From positions 1,860,001 through 1,924,000 of the forward strand of contig NZ_CP098806.1 in NCBI RefSeq assembly GCF_023822005.2: a DNA stretch of 64,000 nt, read 5' to 3'. The notes under the pieces were generated by a model. The model made no database searches. It was given only the letters and a program-made list of their open reading frames with translations, and was not told the origin of the DNA. The translations under genes and the position numbers were made by a program. Below, in pieces: positions 1 through 9,094 of the stretch (position 1 is the first letter of the stretch; the number at the start of each line of letters is the position of its first letter). This DNA comes from Dyadobacter fanqingshengii (GTDB taxonomy: Bacteria; Bacteroidota; Bacteroidia; Cytophagales; Spirosomataceae).

Positions 1-1
1 C

Positions 2-637
2 GACGATCTGAAACTGAACTATCGCTTGCTCGTCCATGACATTGTGCCAAAAGACAACAATTTCCTTCTGGTAGCCGAAGTTTTTTATCCCGAGTATCGC
101 TACCAGAATCCTTCGATGATGGGCGGGCTGGGTTATGGCAGCATGATGGGTTACCCGTTTGGTATGGGGCTTTATAACCCTTACTTATGGAATCCGATGT
201 ACGGCGGACGCGGTTATAACCAGCAGGTTTTTGACGGATTTACTTACACGCACGCAGTCGTAGCGGATGTGGATGAAAACGGCAAATTGCTTTGGGATAA
301 CAGCATTAATTTCGATAATGTGAAAAGCATGGACCTGCGCGAAAAAATCAAGGTGCAGACTTTCACAAATGGCAATTCGCGCCTGGTTTATAGTCACAAT
401 GGAGCCATTCGCAGTAAGATCATCAAGGGAAACCAGGTGGTCGACAGCGACCGCGTGATCCCAAACGAAACCAATGTGGAAGGCGATAAAGTGAGAAAAA
501 CCAGCACAGATGACATTGATTACTGGTATGAAAACTTTTATCTGGCCTGGGGCGAACAACGCATTATCAATGCCGCCGGCGATCCGCAAACCCGCGGAAG
601 ACGCAATGTGTTTTATTTGAATAAAATTGCCTATTAA
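2..637 (+). CDS. Unrecognised protein, 5'-truncated by the window edge
   Basis: The frame is open from base 2, so the gene begins upstream of the window. A TTG at 26 is only an internal leucine codon in that reading. About 211 residues are visible. Residues near the middle form a low-complexity loop rich in Gly, Met, Tyr, Asn and Pro (bases 110-220). It is followed by a more ordered part with phrases such as VADVDENGKLLWDNS, which look like beta strands of a repeat or propeller-type protein. The C-terminus ends in aromatic-rich sequence (YWYENFYLAWGE) at the TAA. I do not recognise the family. The style fits a large secreted or surface Bacteroidota protein, but no function can be assigned. 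The methyltransferase gene follows 26 bp downstream on the same strand. Confidence 0.6.
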   Translation, partial: DDLKLNYRLLVHDIVPKDNNFLLVAEVFYPEYRYQNPSMMGGLGYGSMMGYPFGMGLYNPYLWNPMYGGRGYNQQVFDGFTYTHAVVADVDENGKLLWDNSINFDNVKSMDLREKIKVQTFTNGNSRLVYSHNGAIRSKIIKGNQVVDSDRVIPNETNVEGDKVRKTSTDDIDYWYENFYLAWGEQRIINAAGDPQTRGRRNVFYLNKIAY

Positions 638-663
638 TTCCATCCCCCCATTTCCGTTGGCTC

Positions 664-1581
664 ATGCCAACGGAAAATGCTAAAAATATTTTCATGATTT
701 TATTGGCTCCTGAGCAACATACAGATTACGAATTAATTGACACCGGCGGCTTTGAAAAGCTGGAACGATTTGGTCCATATATTTTGTCACGTCCTGAACC
801 ACAGGCAATTTGGGACAAAAGCCTTTCGGAAGCAGAATGGGAAAAGCGTTCCAATGCTGTTTTCAAGAGAGATAAAAATTCGCAGGAAAAAGGGCAGTGG
901 ATCGCCAAGGACGGCATGCCTGATAAATGGGTTTTTCAATACAGGACTAATGCGCTGCATTTGCGTTCTAAACTGGCGTTGTCTTCTTTCAAGCACGTAG
1001 GCGTGTTTCCTGAGCAGGCTACAAACTGGGATTACATTGCTAAAACGTTGAAACAGATTCCTGAAACCAAGCCTTCGGTTTTGAATCTTTTTGCTTACAC
1101 GGGCATTGCATCATTAGCCGCTAAGGCTTCGGGCGCGGACGTTACGCATGTGGATTCGGTAAAGCAGGTGATCAGCTGGTCACGGGAAAACATGGAACTG
1201 AGCGGGCTGGACAACATTCGCTGGGTTGTGGAAGATGCATTGAAATTTGTACAAAGAGAAGTGCGCCGCGGCAATCAATATAACGGCATTATCCTCGATC
1301 CACCTGCTTATGGCCGTGGCCCGGATGGGGAAAAATGGCTTTTGGAGGAAAGTCTGAACGAAATTCTTAAGCTTTGCGCTTTACTTTTGAAGAAGGAAAA
1401 TTTCTTCTTCATTATCAATTTATATTCTTTGGGTTTCTCAGCGCTGATCGTGGAAAATTTGATCAAAGCGCATTTCGGAACGCAGATCCACCATGAGTTT
1501 GGTGAGCTTTTTATTCCGGATTCCTTTGGCAAAAATCTTCCCCTGGGCGTTTTTTCAAGATTTTCAGACCAGAATGTCTAA
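664..1581 (+). CDS. Class I SAM-dependent RNA methyltransferase (RlmI/RlmK-like)
   Basis: This is a cytoplasmic Rossmann-fold methyltransferase of the kind that modifies 23S rRNA. The SAM-binding motif I is visible as VLNLFAYTGIASLAA (about residues 139-153). The acidic ribose-binding Asp follows in THVDSVK, and the catalytic DPP motif is ILDPPAYGRGPDG (about residues 210-222). The N-terminal 130 residues carry the aromatic patches typical of this group (FERFGPYI, WVFQYRT-type segments). The length of 305 residues is normal for the Bacteroidota members, which lack a PUA domain. The ATG at 664 is used here. A second ATG at 694 is equally possible, and neither has an obvious ribosome site. The stop codon overlaps the ATG of the next gene by 8 bp, so the two are probably translated together. 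The target nucleotide cannot be told from sequence. Confidence 0.8.
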   Translation: MPTENAKNIFMILLAPEQHTDYELIDTGGFEKLERFGPYILSRPEPQAIWDKSLSEAEWEKRSNAVFKRDKNSQEKGQWIAKDGMPDKWVFQYRTNALHLRSKLALSSFKHVGVFPEQATNWDYIAKTLKQIPETKPSVLNLFAYTGIASLAAKASGADVTHVDSVKQVISWSRENMELSGLDNIRWVVEDALKFVQREVRRGNQYNGIILDPPAYGRGPDGEKWLLEESLNEILKLCALLLKKENFFFIINLYSLGFSALIVENLIKAHFGTQIHHEFGELFIPDSFGKNLPLGVFSRFSDQNV

Positions 1582-2770
1582 AATTTTCGAGCGTATATTC
1601 CTTTTTATTTGCATTGTTCTGGCTGGCTTAAACCAATCCTGCCAGAGCGATGCCAGAAATTCCACGCGCATCCCGCCCGTTGTGAAAAAATCGCACGCGC
1701 AGTGGCAAAGTGATGCGCTGTTGTCGCTCACCGAGCTCATCAACCGCGGCATTGATTCGGACCAGAATTATTTCAAACGGGCGCGCATCTATTTTGAAAG
1801 GGAGCAATATTCGGAAGCGCTGGAAGATATCAACGAATCCATTTACGAACAGGAGAACGAGAGTGAATATTTCCTGTTGCGCGGAAAAATCAACCGGGAG
1901 CTCGGTGAAATCGATAAAGCCTTAGAAGATGCGCAACGCGCAGAAGCATTGCAGCAAAGCAGTCCGGAGTTATATGTGTTGCTCGCCGACGTCCTGCAAG
2001 CCAAGGGGCGTTTCAGGGAAGCCGTTAATTATTTGAACCAAGCCATGAAAATGGCGCCTTACGATGGTTCCGCTTATTATGTGAAAGGCATGCTGCAAGC
2101 ACGCCAGGGCGATTCGCTGGCGAGTATTTCGAGTTTTGAATATGCCATGAATGTCAACCCGAAACTGTTGCGGGCTTACGAGCAGAGCATTATTATATTA
2201 AGGAAACTCAAAAACCCTGCTGAGGCGCTGACCATTAACGAAAGGGCCATCAAGCGGTTCCCAAATGTGCCCAGCCTTTATTTTGAGCGGGGAGAAATTT
2301 TCAATGTGATGGCCAAACCGGACACCGCATTGATTAATTACCAAAAAGCCGTCGCACTGAAACCTGCCTACGAGGACGCGCTCATGCGTATTGCGACGGT
2401 TAGCACACAGTTGAAAGAATATTATAAAGCGATCCGGGCTTTGGAGGCGCTTTTGAAAATAAAACCAAAGTCCAAAGACATTAACAATATGCTGGGTTAT
2501 GCCTACGAAAAAGCAGGCGATTACACCAAAGCGGTTGACTATTACACCACGGCGTTGGTGCTTAGCCCGGGCGATCAGAGTGCCCGAAACGGCCTTTACC
2601 GGATCAGAAAAGAGGAAGATGCAAGCATTTATTCCAATTATGATCCCAATGCAAGCGCGAGCTCCGGCTACAAGCTGCTCGACACATCCAGGGTGAAAAT
2701 TAACGTTATACGGCCGAGAGGAACTACAAATATCCGTGTGGACTCGTCTCGAAAAGCTAAAATTGAATAG
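1574..2770 (+). CDS. Tetratricopeptide-repeat lipoprotein
   Basis: I place the start at the ATG at 1574, which overlaps the end of the methyltransferase. An upstream in-frame ATG at 1493 would add 27 residues read in another frame of that gene. From 1574 the protein opens with a hydrophobic signal (MSKIFERIFLFICIVLAGL) ending at a Cys (NQSC), a loose lipobox, so an outer- or inner-membrane lipoprotein is likely. The rest is a series of TPR units of 34 residues with the usual A/G/Y spacing, for example YFKRARIYFEREQYSEALED and MLGYAYEKAGDYTKAVDYY, roughly residues 50-350. The charged, Ser-rich tail after about residue 355 has no repeats. TPR proteins are protein-binding scaffolds; the partner is unknown. 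Confidence 0.75.
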   Translation: MSKIFERIFLFICIVLAGLNQSCQSDARNSTRIPPVVKKSHAQWQSDALLSLTELINRGIDSDQNYFKRARIYFEREQYSEALEDINESIYEQENESEYFLLRGKINRELGEIDKALEDAQRAEALQQSSPELYVLLADVLQAKGRFREAVNYLNQAMKMAPYDGSAYYVKGMLQARQGDSLASISSFEYAMNVNPKLLRAYEQSIIILRKLKNPAEALTINERAIKRFPNVPSLYFERGEIFNVMAKPDTALINYQKAVALKPAYEDALMRIATVSTQLKEYYKAIRALEALLKIKPKSKDINNMLGYAYEKAGDYTKAVDYYTTALVLSPGDQSARNGLYRIRKEEDASIYSNYDPNASASSGYKLLDTSRVKINVIRPRGTTNIRVDSSRKAKIE

Positions 2771-2829
2771 ATTTGTATTTTATGGCCCTCACAAGCCTTT
2801 GATTAATTGTCCTAGAATTAAATTTTTGA

Positions 2830-4773
2830 ATGGAAGACGCGTCTCAAGTAAAAATTACCCTGCCCGACGGAAGTGAACGGTTTTACCCAAAAGGTATTAC
2901 GGCCATGGGCATTGCGCTTAGTATCAGTGAAGGCTTGGCGCGAAATGTGATAGCTGTCAAAGTGAACAGTGAAGTTTGGGACCCTACGCGTGAGATCACG
3001 CAGGATTCCCTGGTAAAATTGCTGACGTGGAATGATGAAGATGGAAAATCAACTTTCTGGCACTCTTCTGCTCACTTATTGGCCGAGGCATTGGAAGCAT
3101 TGTATCCGGGCGTAAAATTCGGAACGGGACCTTCGATTGAAAAGGGCTTTTACTATGACGTCGATTTGGGCGACAAATCCATCTCACAAGATGATTTTCC
3201 AAAGATCGAAGCGAAGATGCTTGAACTGGCACGTCAGAAAAATGAATATGTCAGAAAGCCGATCAGCAAGGCTGATGCTTTGGAATTGTTTACCAAAAAA
3301 GGTGACGAATACAAACTGGAACTGATTGATGGCCTGGAAGATGGCTCCATCACTTTATATGAGCAAGGCGGCTTTACCGACCTTTGCCGCGGCCCGCACA
3401 TTCCTAACACGGGCTTCATCAAAGCAGTTAAGCTGACCAACATTGCTGGCGCCTATTGGCGTAACAAGCAGGAAAACAAAATGTTAACCCGGATTTACGG
3501 GATTACTTTTCCAAAACAAAAAGAACTGGAAGAGTATGTAACATTAATGGAAGAAGCGAAAAAACGCGACCACAGAAAACTGGGTAAAGAGCTTGAATTG
3601 TTCGCATTCTCGGAAAAAGTAGGTCAGGGACTTCCATTATGGCTGCCGAAAGGTGCTATGCTACGTGAGCGTCTGCAATCGTTTTTAAGCAAAGCGCAAT
3701 CGCGCGCGGGTTATTTGCCCGTGATCACGCCTAACATTGGTAGCAAAGAGCTCTACGTTACTTCCGGTCACTGGGAAAAGTATGGTAAAGATTCTTTCCA
3801 ACCGATCAAGACGCCGAACCCAGGTGAAGAATATTTACTGAAACCAATGAACTGCCCGCATCACTGCGAAATTTATAAAACCTCTCCCCGCTCCTACAAA
3901 GACCTGCCATTGCGGTTTTCGGAGTTTGGAACGGTTTACAGATATGAGCAGAGCGGCGAGCTGCACGGGCTTACACGTGTTCGCGGATTTACGCAGGATG
4001 ACGCACACATTTTCTGCCGTCCGGATCAGGTTAAGGAAGAGTTTGTCCGCGTGATTGACCTTGTATTATATGTTTTCAAATCACTGGGTTTTGAAGATTA
4101 CAGCGCACAAATTTCGCTTCGTGATCCAAATGACAAGGTGAAATATATAGGAAAAGACGAAGATTGGGAAAGAGCTGAAAGTGCGATCGTTGAAGCTGCT
4201 CAGGAACGTGGATTGAGCACGGTCACCGAATTAGGCGAAGCAGCTTTCTACGGCCCGAAACTGGATTTCATGGTCCGTGACGCATTGGGCAGAAAATGGC
4301 AGCTCGGTACGATCCAGGTGGATTACCAGATGCCGAAACGCTTCGGACTGGAATATACAGGATCCGACAACCAGAAGCATCAGCCCGTAATGATCCACCG
4401 CGCACCATTCGGTTCGATGGAAAGATTCATTGCCATCCTGATCGAAAACACCGCCGGACAGTTCCCATTGTGGCTTTCGCCCGATCAAATCGCGATTTTG
4501 CCGATTTCTGAGAAGTTTGCCGATTATGCGGAAGAAGTATTTTTCAAATTGCAGGATCACGACATTCGCGGCTTTGTAGACCACCGGGATGAGAAGATTG
4601 GCCGCAAGATCCGCGACGCGGAAGTTACCAAGGTTCCTTTCATGCTGATTGTCGGTGAGAAAGAGGCCGCAGAAGGCAAACTGTCAGTGCGCAGGAAGGG
4701 CGAAGGTGACTTGGGAAGTATGACAGTGGAGGAATTTGTCAGCTTTTTCAAGAAAGAAGCTGCCATTATTTGA
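2830..4773 (+). CDS. thrS: Threonyl-tRNA synthetase
   Basis: This enzyme charges tRNA-Thr in the cytoplasm. The 647 residues match the full-length bacterial enzyme. An N-terminal TGS domain (residues 1-65, starting with [14 protein letters not shown]) precedes the editing domain with the [11 protein letters not shown] motif near residue 78. The class II catalytic core follows, with the zinc-ligand Cys in MNCPHHCE (Cys342), the DDAHIF histidine, and [13 protein letters not shown] as motif 3. The C-terminal anticodon-binding domain begins around residue 550 ([14 protein letters not shown]). thrS upstream of infC-rpmI-rplT is a classic bacterial arrangement. The 113-bp gap to infC contains a promoter-like element, so infC is probably also transcribed on its own. 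Confidence 0.97.
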   Translation: MEDASQVKITLPDGSERFYPKGITAMGIALSISEGLARNVIAVKVNSEVWDPTREITQDSLVKLLTWNDEDGKSTFWHSSAHLLAEALEALYPGVKFGTGPSIEKGFYYDVDLGDKSISQDDFPKIEAKMLELARQKNEYVRKPISKADALELFTKKGDEYKLELIDGLEDGSITLYEQGGFTDLCRGPHIPNTGFIKAVKLTNIAGAYWRNKQENKMLTRIYGITFPKQKELEEYVTLMEEAKKRDHRKLGKELELFAFSEKVGQGLPLWLPKGAMLRERLQSFLSKAQSRAGYLPVITPNIGSKELYVTSGHWEKYGKDSFQPIKTPNPGEEYLLKPMNCPHHCEIYKTSPRSYKDLPLRFSEFGTVYRYEQSGELHGLTRVRGFTQDDAHIFCRPDQVKEEFVRVIDLVLYVFKSLGFEDYSAQISLRDPNDKVKYIGKDEDWERAESAIVEAAQERGLSTVTELGEAAFYGPKLDFMVRDALGRKWQLGTIQVDYQMPKRFGLEYTGSDNQKHQPVMIHRAPFGSMERFIAILIENTAGQFPLWLSPDQIAILPISEKFADYAEEVFFKLQDHDIRGFVDHRDEKIGRKIRDAEVTKVPFMLIVGEKEAAEGKLSVRRKGEGDLGSMTVEEFVSFFKKEAAII

Positions 4774-4814
4774 TGATTTTCTAACTTTTTGTTATTATTC
4801 CCGCACTAAGGCAC

Positions 4815-4822
4815 TATTTTTG
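4815..4822 (+). promoter_or_regulatory. Candidate -7 element upstream of infC
   Basis: TATTTTTG is a perfect match to the Bacteroidota -7 consensus TAnnTTTG and lies 64 bp before the infC ATG. The nearest TTG that could be the -33 element is at 4789-4791, with a spacer of 23 bp, which is longer than usual. This supports a separate start for infC-rpmI-rplT, but it is only a consensus match. Confidence 0.45.
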
Positions 4823-4886
4823 TGACAGCAGTGTTAAGTTTTTTGATTTTACCAATAAAACCCAAAGAAACACCAAACCAAGTTAT

Positions 4887-5438
4887 ATGGCATTAAGACC
4901 CCCGAGTGGACGGTTAAGAGTTCCCGAAGAACCTTATAAAATAAACGAACGAATTACAGCAAAAGAAGTGCGTCTGGTTGGAGAGAATATTGAACCAGGC
5001 ATAGTTGATATCAATACTGCCCGCGCGCTTGCGAAGGCACAAAGCCTTGATTTAGTTGAAATTGCGCCAACAGCGGTTCCGCCTGTTTGCAAGGTGGTAG
5101 ACTATTCGAAGTTCAAATACGAGCAGAAGAAAAAGCAGAAAGAAATCAAGGCTAAGGCAATGAAAGTTGTCATTAAAGAGATCCGTTTCGGACCGAATAC
5201 CGATGATCACGATTTTGATTTTAAATTAAAGCATGCGATAAATTTCCTTAAAGAAGGTTCGAAAGTGAAAGCTTACGTGCATTTCGTTGGACGTACCATT
5301 GTTTTCAAAGAGAGAGGGGTAAACTTGCTGAATAAGTTTTCAGAAGCCCTTACAGACTATGGTAAGCTTGAAATGGAGCCGAAACTGGAAGGAAAAAGGA
5401 TGACGATCATTCTCGCGCCTGCACCAGCTAAAAAATAA
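4887..5438 (+). CDS. infC: Translation initiation factor IF-3
   Basis: IF-3 binds the 30S subunit and enforces correct initiation. The 183-residue product shows the N-terminal domain signature [20 protein letters not shown] (about residues 17-36) and a lysine-rich linker ([17 protein letters not shown]). The C-terminal domain contains [21 protein letters not shown] and the conserved [12 protein letters not shown] segment. Length and domain order are complete. The start is an ordinary ATG, whereas some bacteria use the rare AUU start that gives infC autoregulation. In this strain IF-3 autocontrol through an unusual start codon is therefore not expected. It lies between thrS and the ribosomal protein genes, as in most bacteria. 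Confidence 0.96.
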   Translation: MALRPPSGRLRVPEEPYKINERITAKEVRLVGENIEPGIVDINTARALAKAQSLDLVEIAPTAVPPVCKVVDYSKFKYEQKKKQKEIKAKAMKVVIKEIRFGPNTDDHDFDFKLKHAINFLKEGSKVKAYVHFVGRTIVFKERGVNLLNKFSEALTDYGKLEMEPKLEGKRMTIILAPAPAKK

Positions 5439-5489
5439 TCTGGCAGACCCGATAATTCGGTTCTTCCTACATATATAAATTTTGAATGC

Positions 5490-5523
5490 ATCGTGTCTTT
5501 GACTTTGTCGGGGACACGATTTT
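5490..5523 (+). terminator. Hairpin between infC and rpmI (terminator or attenuator)
   Basis: ATCGTGTC (5490-5497) and GACACGAT (5513-5520) form a perfect 8-bp stem around a 15-nt loop, followed by a short T-rich stretch. It may end or attenuate infC transcripts. It could also serve in ribosomal-protein feedback, because L20 is known to bind mRNA leaders in other bacteria; that role here is inference. Confidence 0.55.
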
Positions 5524-5543
5524 CATTTTAGAAACATTTTGGC

Positions 5544-5551
5544 TAATTTTG
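5544..5551 (+). promoter_or_regulatory. Candidate -7 element for rpmI-rplT
   Basis: TAATTTTG matches TAnnTTTG perfectly and lies 42 bp before the rpmI ATG, just after the infC-rpmI hairpin. No convincing -33 TTG is seen at the right distance. Together with the hairpin it suggests that rpmI-rplT has its own start. Confidence 0.45.
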
Positions 5552-5592
5552 CGCGCTGTTTTATATTTTATCAATTAATATTTTTTTGAATC

Positions 5593-5787
5593 ATGCCTAA
5601 AATGAAAAGCAATTCCGGTGCTAAAAAGCGTTTCGCGCTGACCGGCACTGGCAAAATCAAACGCAAACACGCGTTTCACAGCCACATCCTGACAAAGAAA
5701 TCAAACAAGCGTAAGCGTGGTTTGGTTAAAACTGGTCTTATAGATGTGTCTAATGTTAAGCAGGTGATGGCTATGCTCGCGAAATAA
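5593..5787 (+). CDS. rpmI: 50S ribosomal protein L35
   Basis: The 64-residue basic protein begins [14 protein letters not shown] and carries the L35 signature around [20 protein letters not shown] (residues 24-43). It is a structural component of the large ribosomal subunit. Length and order next to L20 are standard. The gene is separated from infC by a hairpin and a promoter-like element, and from rplT by about 100 bp. Confidence 0.97.
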   Translation: MPKMKSNSGAKKRFALTGTGKIKRKHAFHSHILTKKSNKRKRGLVKTGLIDVSNVKQVMAMLAK

Positions 5788-5890
5788 TTCGCAGCCATTA
5801 ATTAGAATATCAATTCTGGTTTTTTGTTCAACCCGATAGAAGGCATTTCAAGACTCAAAAGAGCGCCGACCATCAAAAACAGTTAATTTT

Positions 5891-6235
5891 ATGCCACGTT
5901 CAGTAAATCACGTTGCGTCACGTGCAAGACGTAAAAAAGTATTAAAACTTGCGAAAGGCTATTTCGGCCGTCGTAAAAATGTATGGACAGTAGCTAAAAA
6001 CGCAGTAGAGCGCGGTTTGGCATACGCATACAAAGGTCGTAAGCAAAAGAAGCGTAATTTCCGTGCATTGTGGATCCAGCGTATCAACGCAGGAGCCCGT
6101 CTTCACGGTTTATCATATTCTGCTTTCATCGGCAAGCTTAGCGCTAGCGGCATTGAGCTAAACCGTAAAGTTCTCGCTGATTTGGCGATGAATCATCCGG
6201 AAGCATTCAAAGCGATCGTTGATCAGGTAAAATAA
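5891..6235 (+). CDS. rplT: 50S ribosomal protein L20
   Basis: The 114-residue protein has the L20 signature throughout: [20 protein letters not shown] at the start, [20 protein letters not shown], and [16 protein letters not shown] (about residues 54-69). L20 binds 23S rRNA early in 50S assembly. In other bacteria it also represses its own operon by binding the mRNA leader. The gene is followed within 10 bp by a strong intrinsic terminator that closes the translation block. Confidence 0.97.
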   Translation: MPRSVNHVASRARRKKVLKLAKGYFGRRKNVWTVAKNAVERGLAYAYKGRKQKKRNFRALWIQRINAGARLHGLSYSAFIGKLSASGIELNRKVLADLAMNHPEAFKAIVDQVK

Positions 6236-6242
6236 AACAGCA

Positions 6243-6269
6243 TCCCGCCTCACCGGCGGGATTTTTTTT
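6243..6269 (+). terminator. Intrinsic terminator of the infC-rpmI-rplT unit
   Basis: TCCCGCC (6243-6249) pairs with GGCGGGA (6255-6261) around a 5-nt loop and is followed by eight T residues (6262-6269). This is a textbook Rho-independent terminator immediately after rplT. Confidence 0.9.
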
Positions 6270-6335
6270 GCCTTCCCGATAGTCTTCACAATTTTTTAAC
6301 TCCCGAAATAATAAAAGGTTGGTACTTTAGTGTTT

Positions 6336-6355
6336 TTGTCAGGTATTACTGACAA
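6336..6355. repeat. Inverted repeat in the leader of the phospholipase C gene
   Basis: TTGTCAG (6336-6342) and CTGACAA (6349-6355) form a perfect 7-bp inverted repeat with a 6-nt spacer, 23 bp before the ATG of the phospholipase gene. It could be an operator or a leader hairpin. A near-consensus element TACTTTAG lies just upstream (about 6323-6330). Confidence 0.45.
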
Positions 6356-6378
6356 CATCAAACCTAAAACCCTACCCC

Positions 6379-8922
6379 ATGGAATCCAGAAGGGAGTTTA
6401 TAAAAAAAGCCACCATGCTCACCGGCGCAGCCGGCATGTTTAGTGCGCTGCCGCCTTCCATTCAAAGGGCGCTTGCCATTGATCCCAAAAAAGGAAGCAC
6501 TTACCTCGACGCCGAACACGTGGTGATCCTGATGCAGGAAAACCGTTCGTTTGACCATTGCTATGGCTCGCTTCGTGGTGTGCGGGGCTTTAACGATCCC
6601 AGGGCTATCACTTTGCCCAATAAAAATCTCGTCTGGCTGCAAACCAATGCATTTGGCGAAACGTTCGCCCCATTCCGTTTGAATATGAGGGAATCGAATG
6701 CGACCTGGATGGGTTCATTGCCGCATTCCTGGCCGAACCAGGTCGATGCGCGTAACGGCGGAAAATATGATAAATGGCTCATTGCGAAACAGCCCGGCCA
6801 TAAAGATTATGCTAAAATGCCTTTGACCCAGGGCTTTTACAATCGCGAAGACATTCCTTTTTACTATGCGTTAGCCGATGCTTTTACAGTTTGTGATCAG
6901 AATTTCTGTTCTTCACTTACCGGCACGACGCCTAACAGACTTTATCTCTGGTCCGGAACGGTTCGCGAAAAACCAAGCCCTGAACATTATGCTAACATTC
7001 GAAATGAGAATGTTTCTGACGATGCAGAAGCGTCATGGACAACATTCCCTGAGCGCTTGGAAGACAATGGCGTTTCATGGAGAATTTATCAAAATGAGCT
7101 CAGCATTAACACCGGTTTAACGGGTGAGGAAGATTCCTGGCTTGCCAACTTTACGGACAATCCGATTGAATGGTTCAGCCAGTATGAAATCCGTTATCAC
7201 ACGGGTTATCAGAAATATCAAAAGACAAGATTAGGTGCATTGCCAGCGGAAATCAAAGAGACGGAAGCGAAACTGACAAAGGCTGTAAAAGGAAAGGAAG
7301 CGACTGATCTTGAAAAGTCGTTGAATTTAAAGCAAAAAGAGCTTGTATTTGCCCAGGAAGAATTGAAAAGATGGACGCCGGAAAACTACGAAAAGCTCTC
7401 GCAGCGCACAAAAAACATTCATCAAAAAGCATTTACAACCAATAAAAATGACCCCGATTATCGCAAGGTAACCACGGTAAAATATCTCGACGGCGACATT
7501 GAACATGAAGCGAAAGCGCCGCAGGGCGATGTTTTACACCAATTTCGCAGCGATGTAAAAAGTGGCAATCTTCCCACGGTTTCCTGGCTTGTGGCTCCCG
7601 AAAATTTTTCAGATCATCCGACTTCGCCCTGGTACGGTGCATGGTATGTGTCCGAAGTATTGGACATTCTTACGGCTGACCCGGAAGTTTGGAAGAAAAC
7701 CATTTTCATCCTTTGCTACGATGAGAATGACGGCTATTTCGATCACGTCCCGCCATTTGTAGTGCCCAATCCATATAAAGAAGACAGCGGCGCTGTTTCA
7801 GAAGGCATCGATTGCAAAACCGAATTTGTAACGATGCAGCAGGATATGACCAAAAAAGAAAAAAAGGAGTGCAGGGAAAGCCCTATCGGACTTGGCTTCC
7901 GTGTTCCGCTGGTCGTTGCTTCTCCATGGAACCGCGGCGGCAATGTATGCTCGGAGGTTTTTGACCATACTTCCATTTTGCAGTTTTTGGAAAAATTCAC
8001 AAGCCATAAATCAGGCAAGAAGATTGAGGAAAGCAACATTAGTGCCTGGCGGAGGACCATTTGCGGTGACCTTACTTCCACCTTCGCTCCTTACGATGGC
8101 GAAAAAATTCCATTGCCAACATTCCTGGCGCGCAACGAATTCATGGAAGGCATTTATAACGCTCAGTTCAAAAAGCTTCCCAGCGCCTATAAAGCTTTGT
8201 CCAAAGCTGAAATTGATGAAATTAATAAAAACCCTTTGGCCTCTTCATTGATGCCGAAGCAGGAAAAAGGAACGCGTCCCTCCTGCCCGATTCCTTACGA
8301 GTTAGCGGCCGAAGGCAAGTTTAATACTGCCAAAAATGCATTTGAGATCGAGCTCGAAGCCAAAAATGGCATATTCCGCGACAAGGCTGCCGGTGCCCCA
8401 TTCATGATTTACGCGCCTGGGAAATACAAAAATGAAGAGGTTAAGGTCTGGAATTATGCTGTAAAAGCAGGCGATGCACTCACCGGATCGTGGAAACCGG
8501 AAGATTTTGAAGGTGGAAAATATCATTTACGGGTTTATGGGCCTAATGGCTTTTTCCGGGAATTCCAGGGTACGAAGGCGTCTGGTAATGTGAAGGTTGG
8601 TTTTCTTTATGAGCTGGATAAAAATAATAAACCAACCGGCAACATTCAGCTAAAAATGGAGGCTGATCAACTCGCTTCAAAAAGCACCTTTGTGATCCTG
8701 GATAATGCATATGGTGCTAACAATCAGCTCATAACATTTGGTGACGACCAAGCGTCCGCAGGTTTTGAAAAAACATTGATCTTAAATCTTGATAAAAGCT
8801 TCCAATGGTATGACTTCTCCGTCCTGCTGGAAGAGCAGCCCGACTTCCTGGTGCGCCTTGCCGGGCATGTTGAAACGGGTCGCATAAGCACAAGTGACCC
8901 GCTTATGGGCGAGTTGTCTTAA
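6379..8922 (+). CDS. Phosphocholine-specific phospholipase C, Tat-exported
   Basis: This enzyme would hydrolyse phosphatidylcholine or sphingomyelin outside the cytoplasm. The N-terminus carries a twin-arginine signal (SRREFIKKA, residues 3-11) followed by a hydrophobic stretch, so folded export by Tat is expected. The phosphoesterase domain begins with HVVILMQENRSFDHCYGSLRG (residues 49-69), the metal-binding start typical of the PlcH/PlcN and acid phosphatase AcpA superfamily. Further catalytic-core motifs are VCDQNFCSSLTGTTPNR, SWLVAPENFSDHPTS and CYDENDGYFDHVPP. Two C-terminal beta-rich repeats (about residues 640-845) match the DUF756 pair of bacterial PLCs. The 847-residue length is typical of Bacteroidota members. 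It stands alone between two terminators. Confidence 0.9.
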   Translation: MESRREFIKKATMLTGAAGMFSALPPSIQRALAIDPKKGSTYLDAEHVVILMQENRSFDHCYGSLRGVRGFNDPRAITLPNKNLVWLQTNAFGETFAPFRLNMRESNATWMGSLPHSWPNQVDARNGGKYDKWLIAKQPGHKDYAKMPLTQGFYNREDIPFYYALADAFTVCDQNFCSSLTGTTPNRLYLWSGTVREKPSPEHYANIRNENVSDDAEASWTTFPERLEDNGVSWRIYQNELSINTGLTGEEDSWLANFTDNPIEWFSQYEIRYHTGYQKYQKTRLGALPAEIKETEAKLTKAVKGKEATDLEKSLNLKQKELVFAQEELKRWTPENYEKLSQRTKNIHQKAFTTNKNDPDYRKVTTVKYLDGDIEHEAKAPQGDVLHQFRSDVKSGNLPTVSWLVAPENFSDHPTSPWYGAWYVSEVLDILTADPEVWKKTIFILCYDENDGYFDHVPPFVVPNPYKEDSGAVSEGIDCKTEFVTMQQDMTKKEKKECRESPIGLGFRVPLVVASPWNRGGNVCSEVFDHTSILQFLEKFTSHKSGKKIEESNISAWRRTICGDLTSTFAPYDGEKIPLPTFLARNEFMEGIYNAQFKKLPSAYKALSKAEIDEINKNPLASSLMPKQEKGTRPSCPIPYELAAEGKFNTAKNAFEIELEAKNGIFRDKAAGAPFMIYAPGKYKNEEVKVWNYAVKAGDALTGSWKPEDFEGGKYHLRVYGPNGFFREFQGTKASGNVKVGFLYELDKNNKPTGNIQLKMEADQLASKSTFVILDNAYGANNQLITFGDDQASAGFEKTLILNLDKSFQWYDFSVLLEEQPDFLVRLAGHVETGRISTSDPLMGELS

Positions 8923-8936
8923 ATTCCCACCTTATA

Positions 8937-8970
8937 AAAGTGTCAGACCGCAAGCCGGCCTGACACTTTG
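8937..8970. terminator. Terminator hairpin after phospholipase C
   Basis: AAAGTGTCAG (8937-8946) and CTGACACTTT (8960-8969) form a perfect 10-bp stem with a 13-nt loop, 15 bp after the stop codon. The 3' arm ends in TTT, but there is no long T tract, so termination may be imperfect. Confidence 0.7.
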
Positions 8971-9094
8971 TCACTTCTGATTTATTCTATTCTTACTGGT
9001 ACGAGGTTTTTAGTAAAGCCTCAGAACAGCTGGTGTGCTAACGCCCTCAGCAAATTAGTCAGCATCAAATTATACTTAACTTTAATATATAACA

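Noticed and set aside
185..643. Long antisense reading frames opposite real genes (for example here and opposite glgX, dnaK, GMC)
   Set aside because: They follow the codon pattern of the real gene on the other strand, lack recognisable domains and have no separate promoter or spacing.
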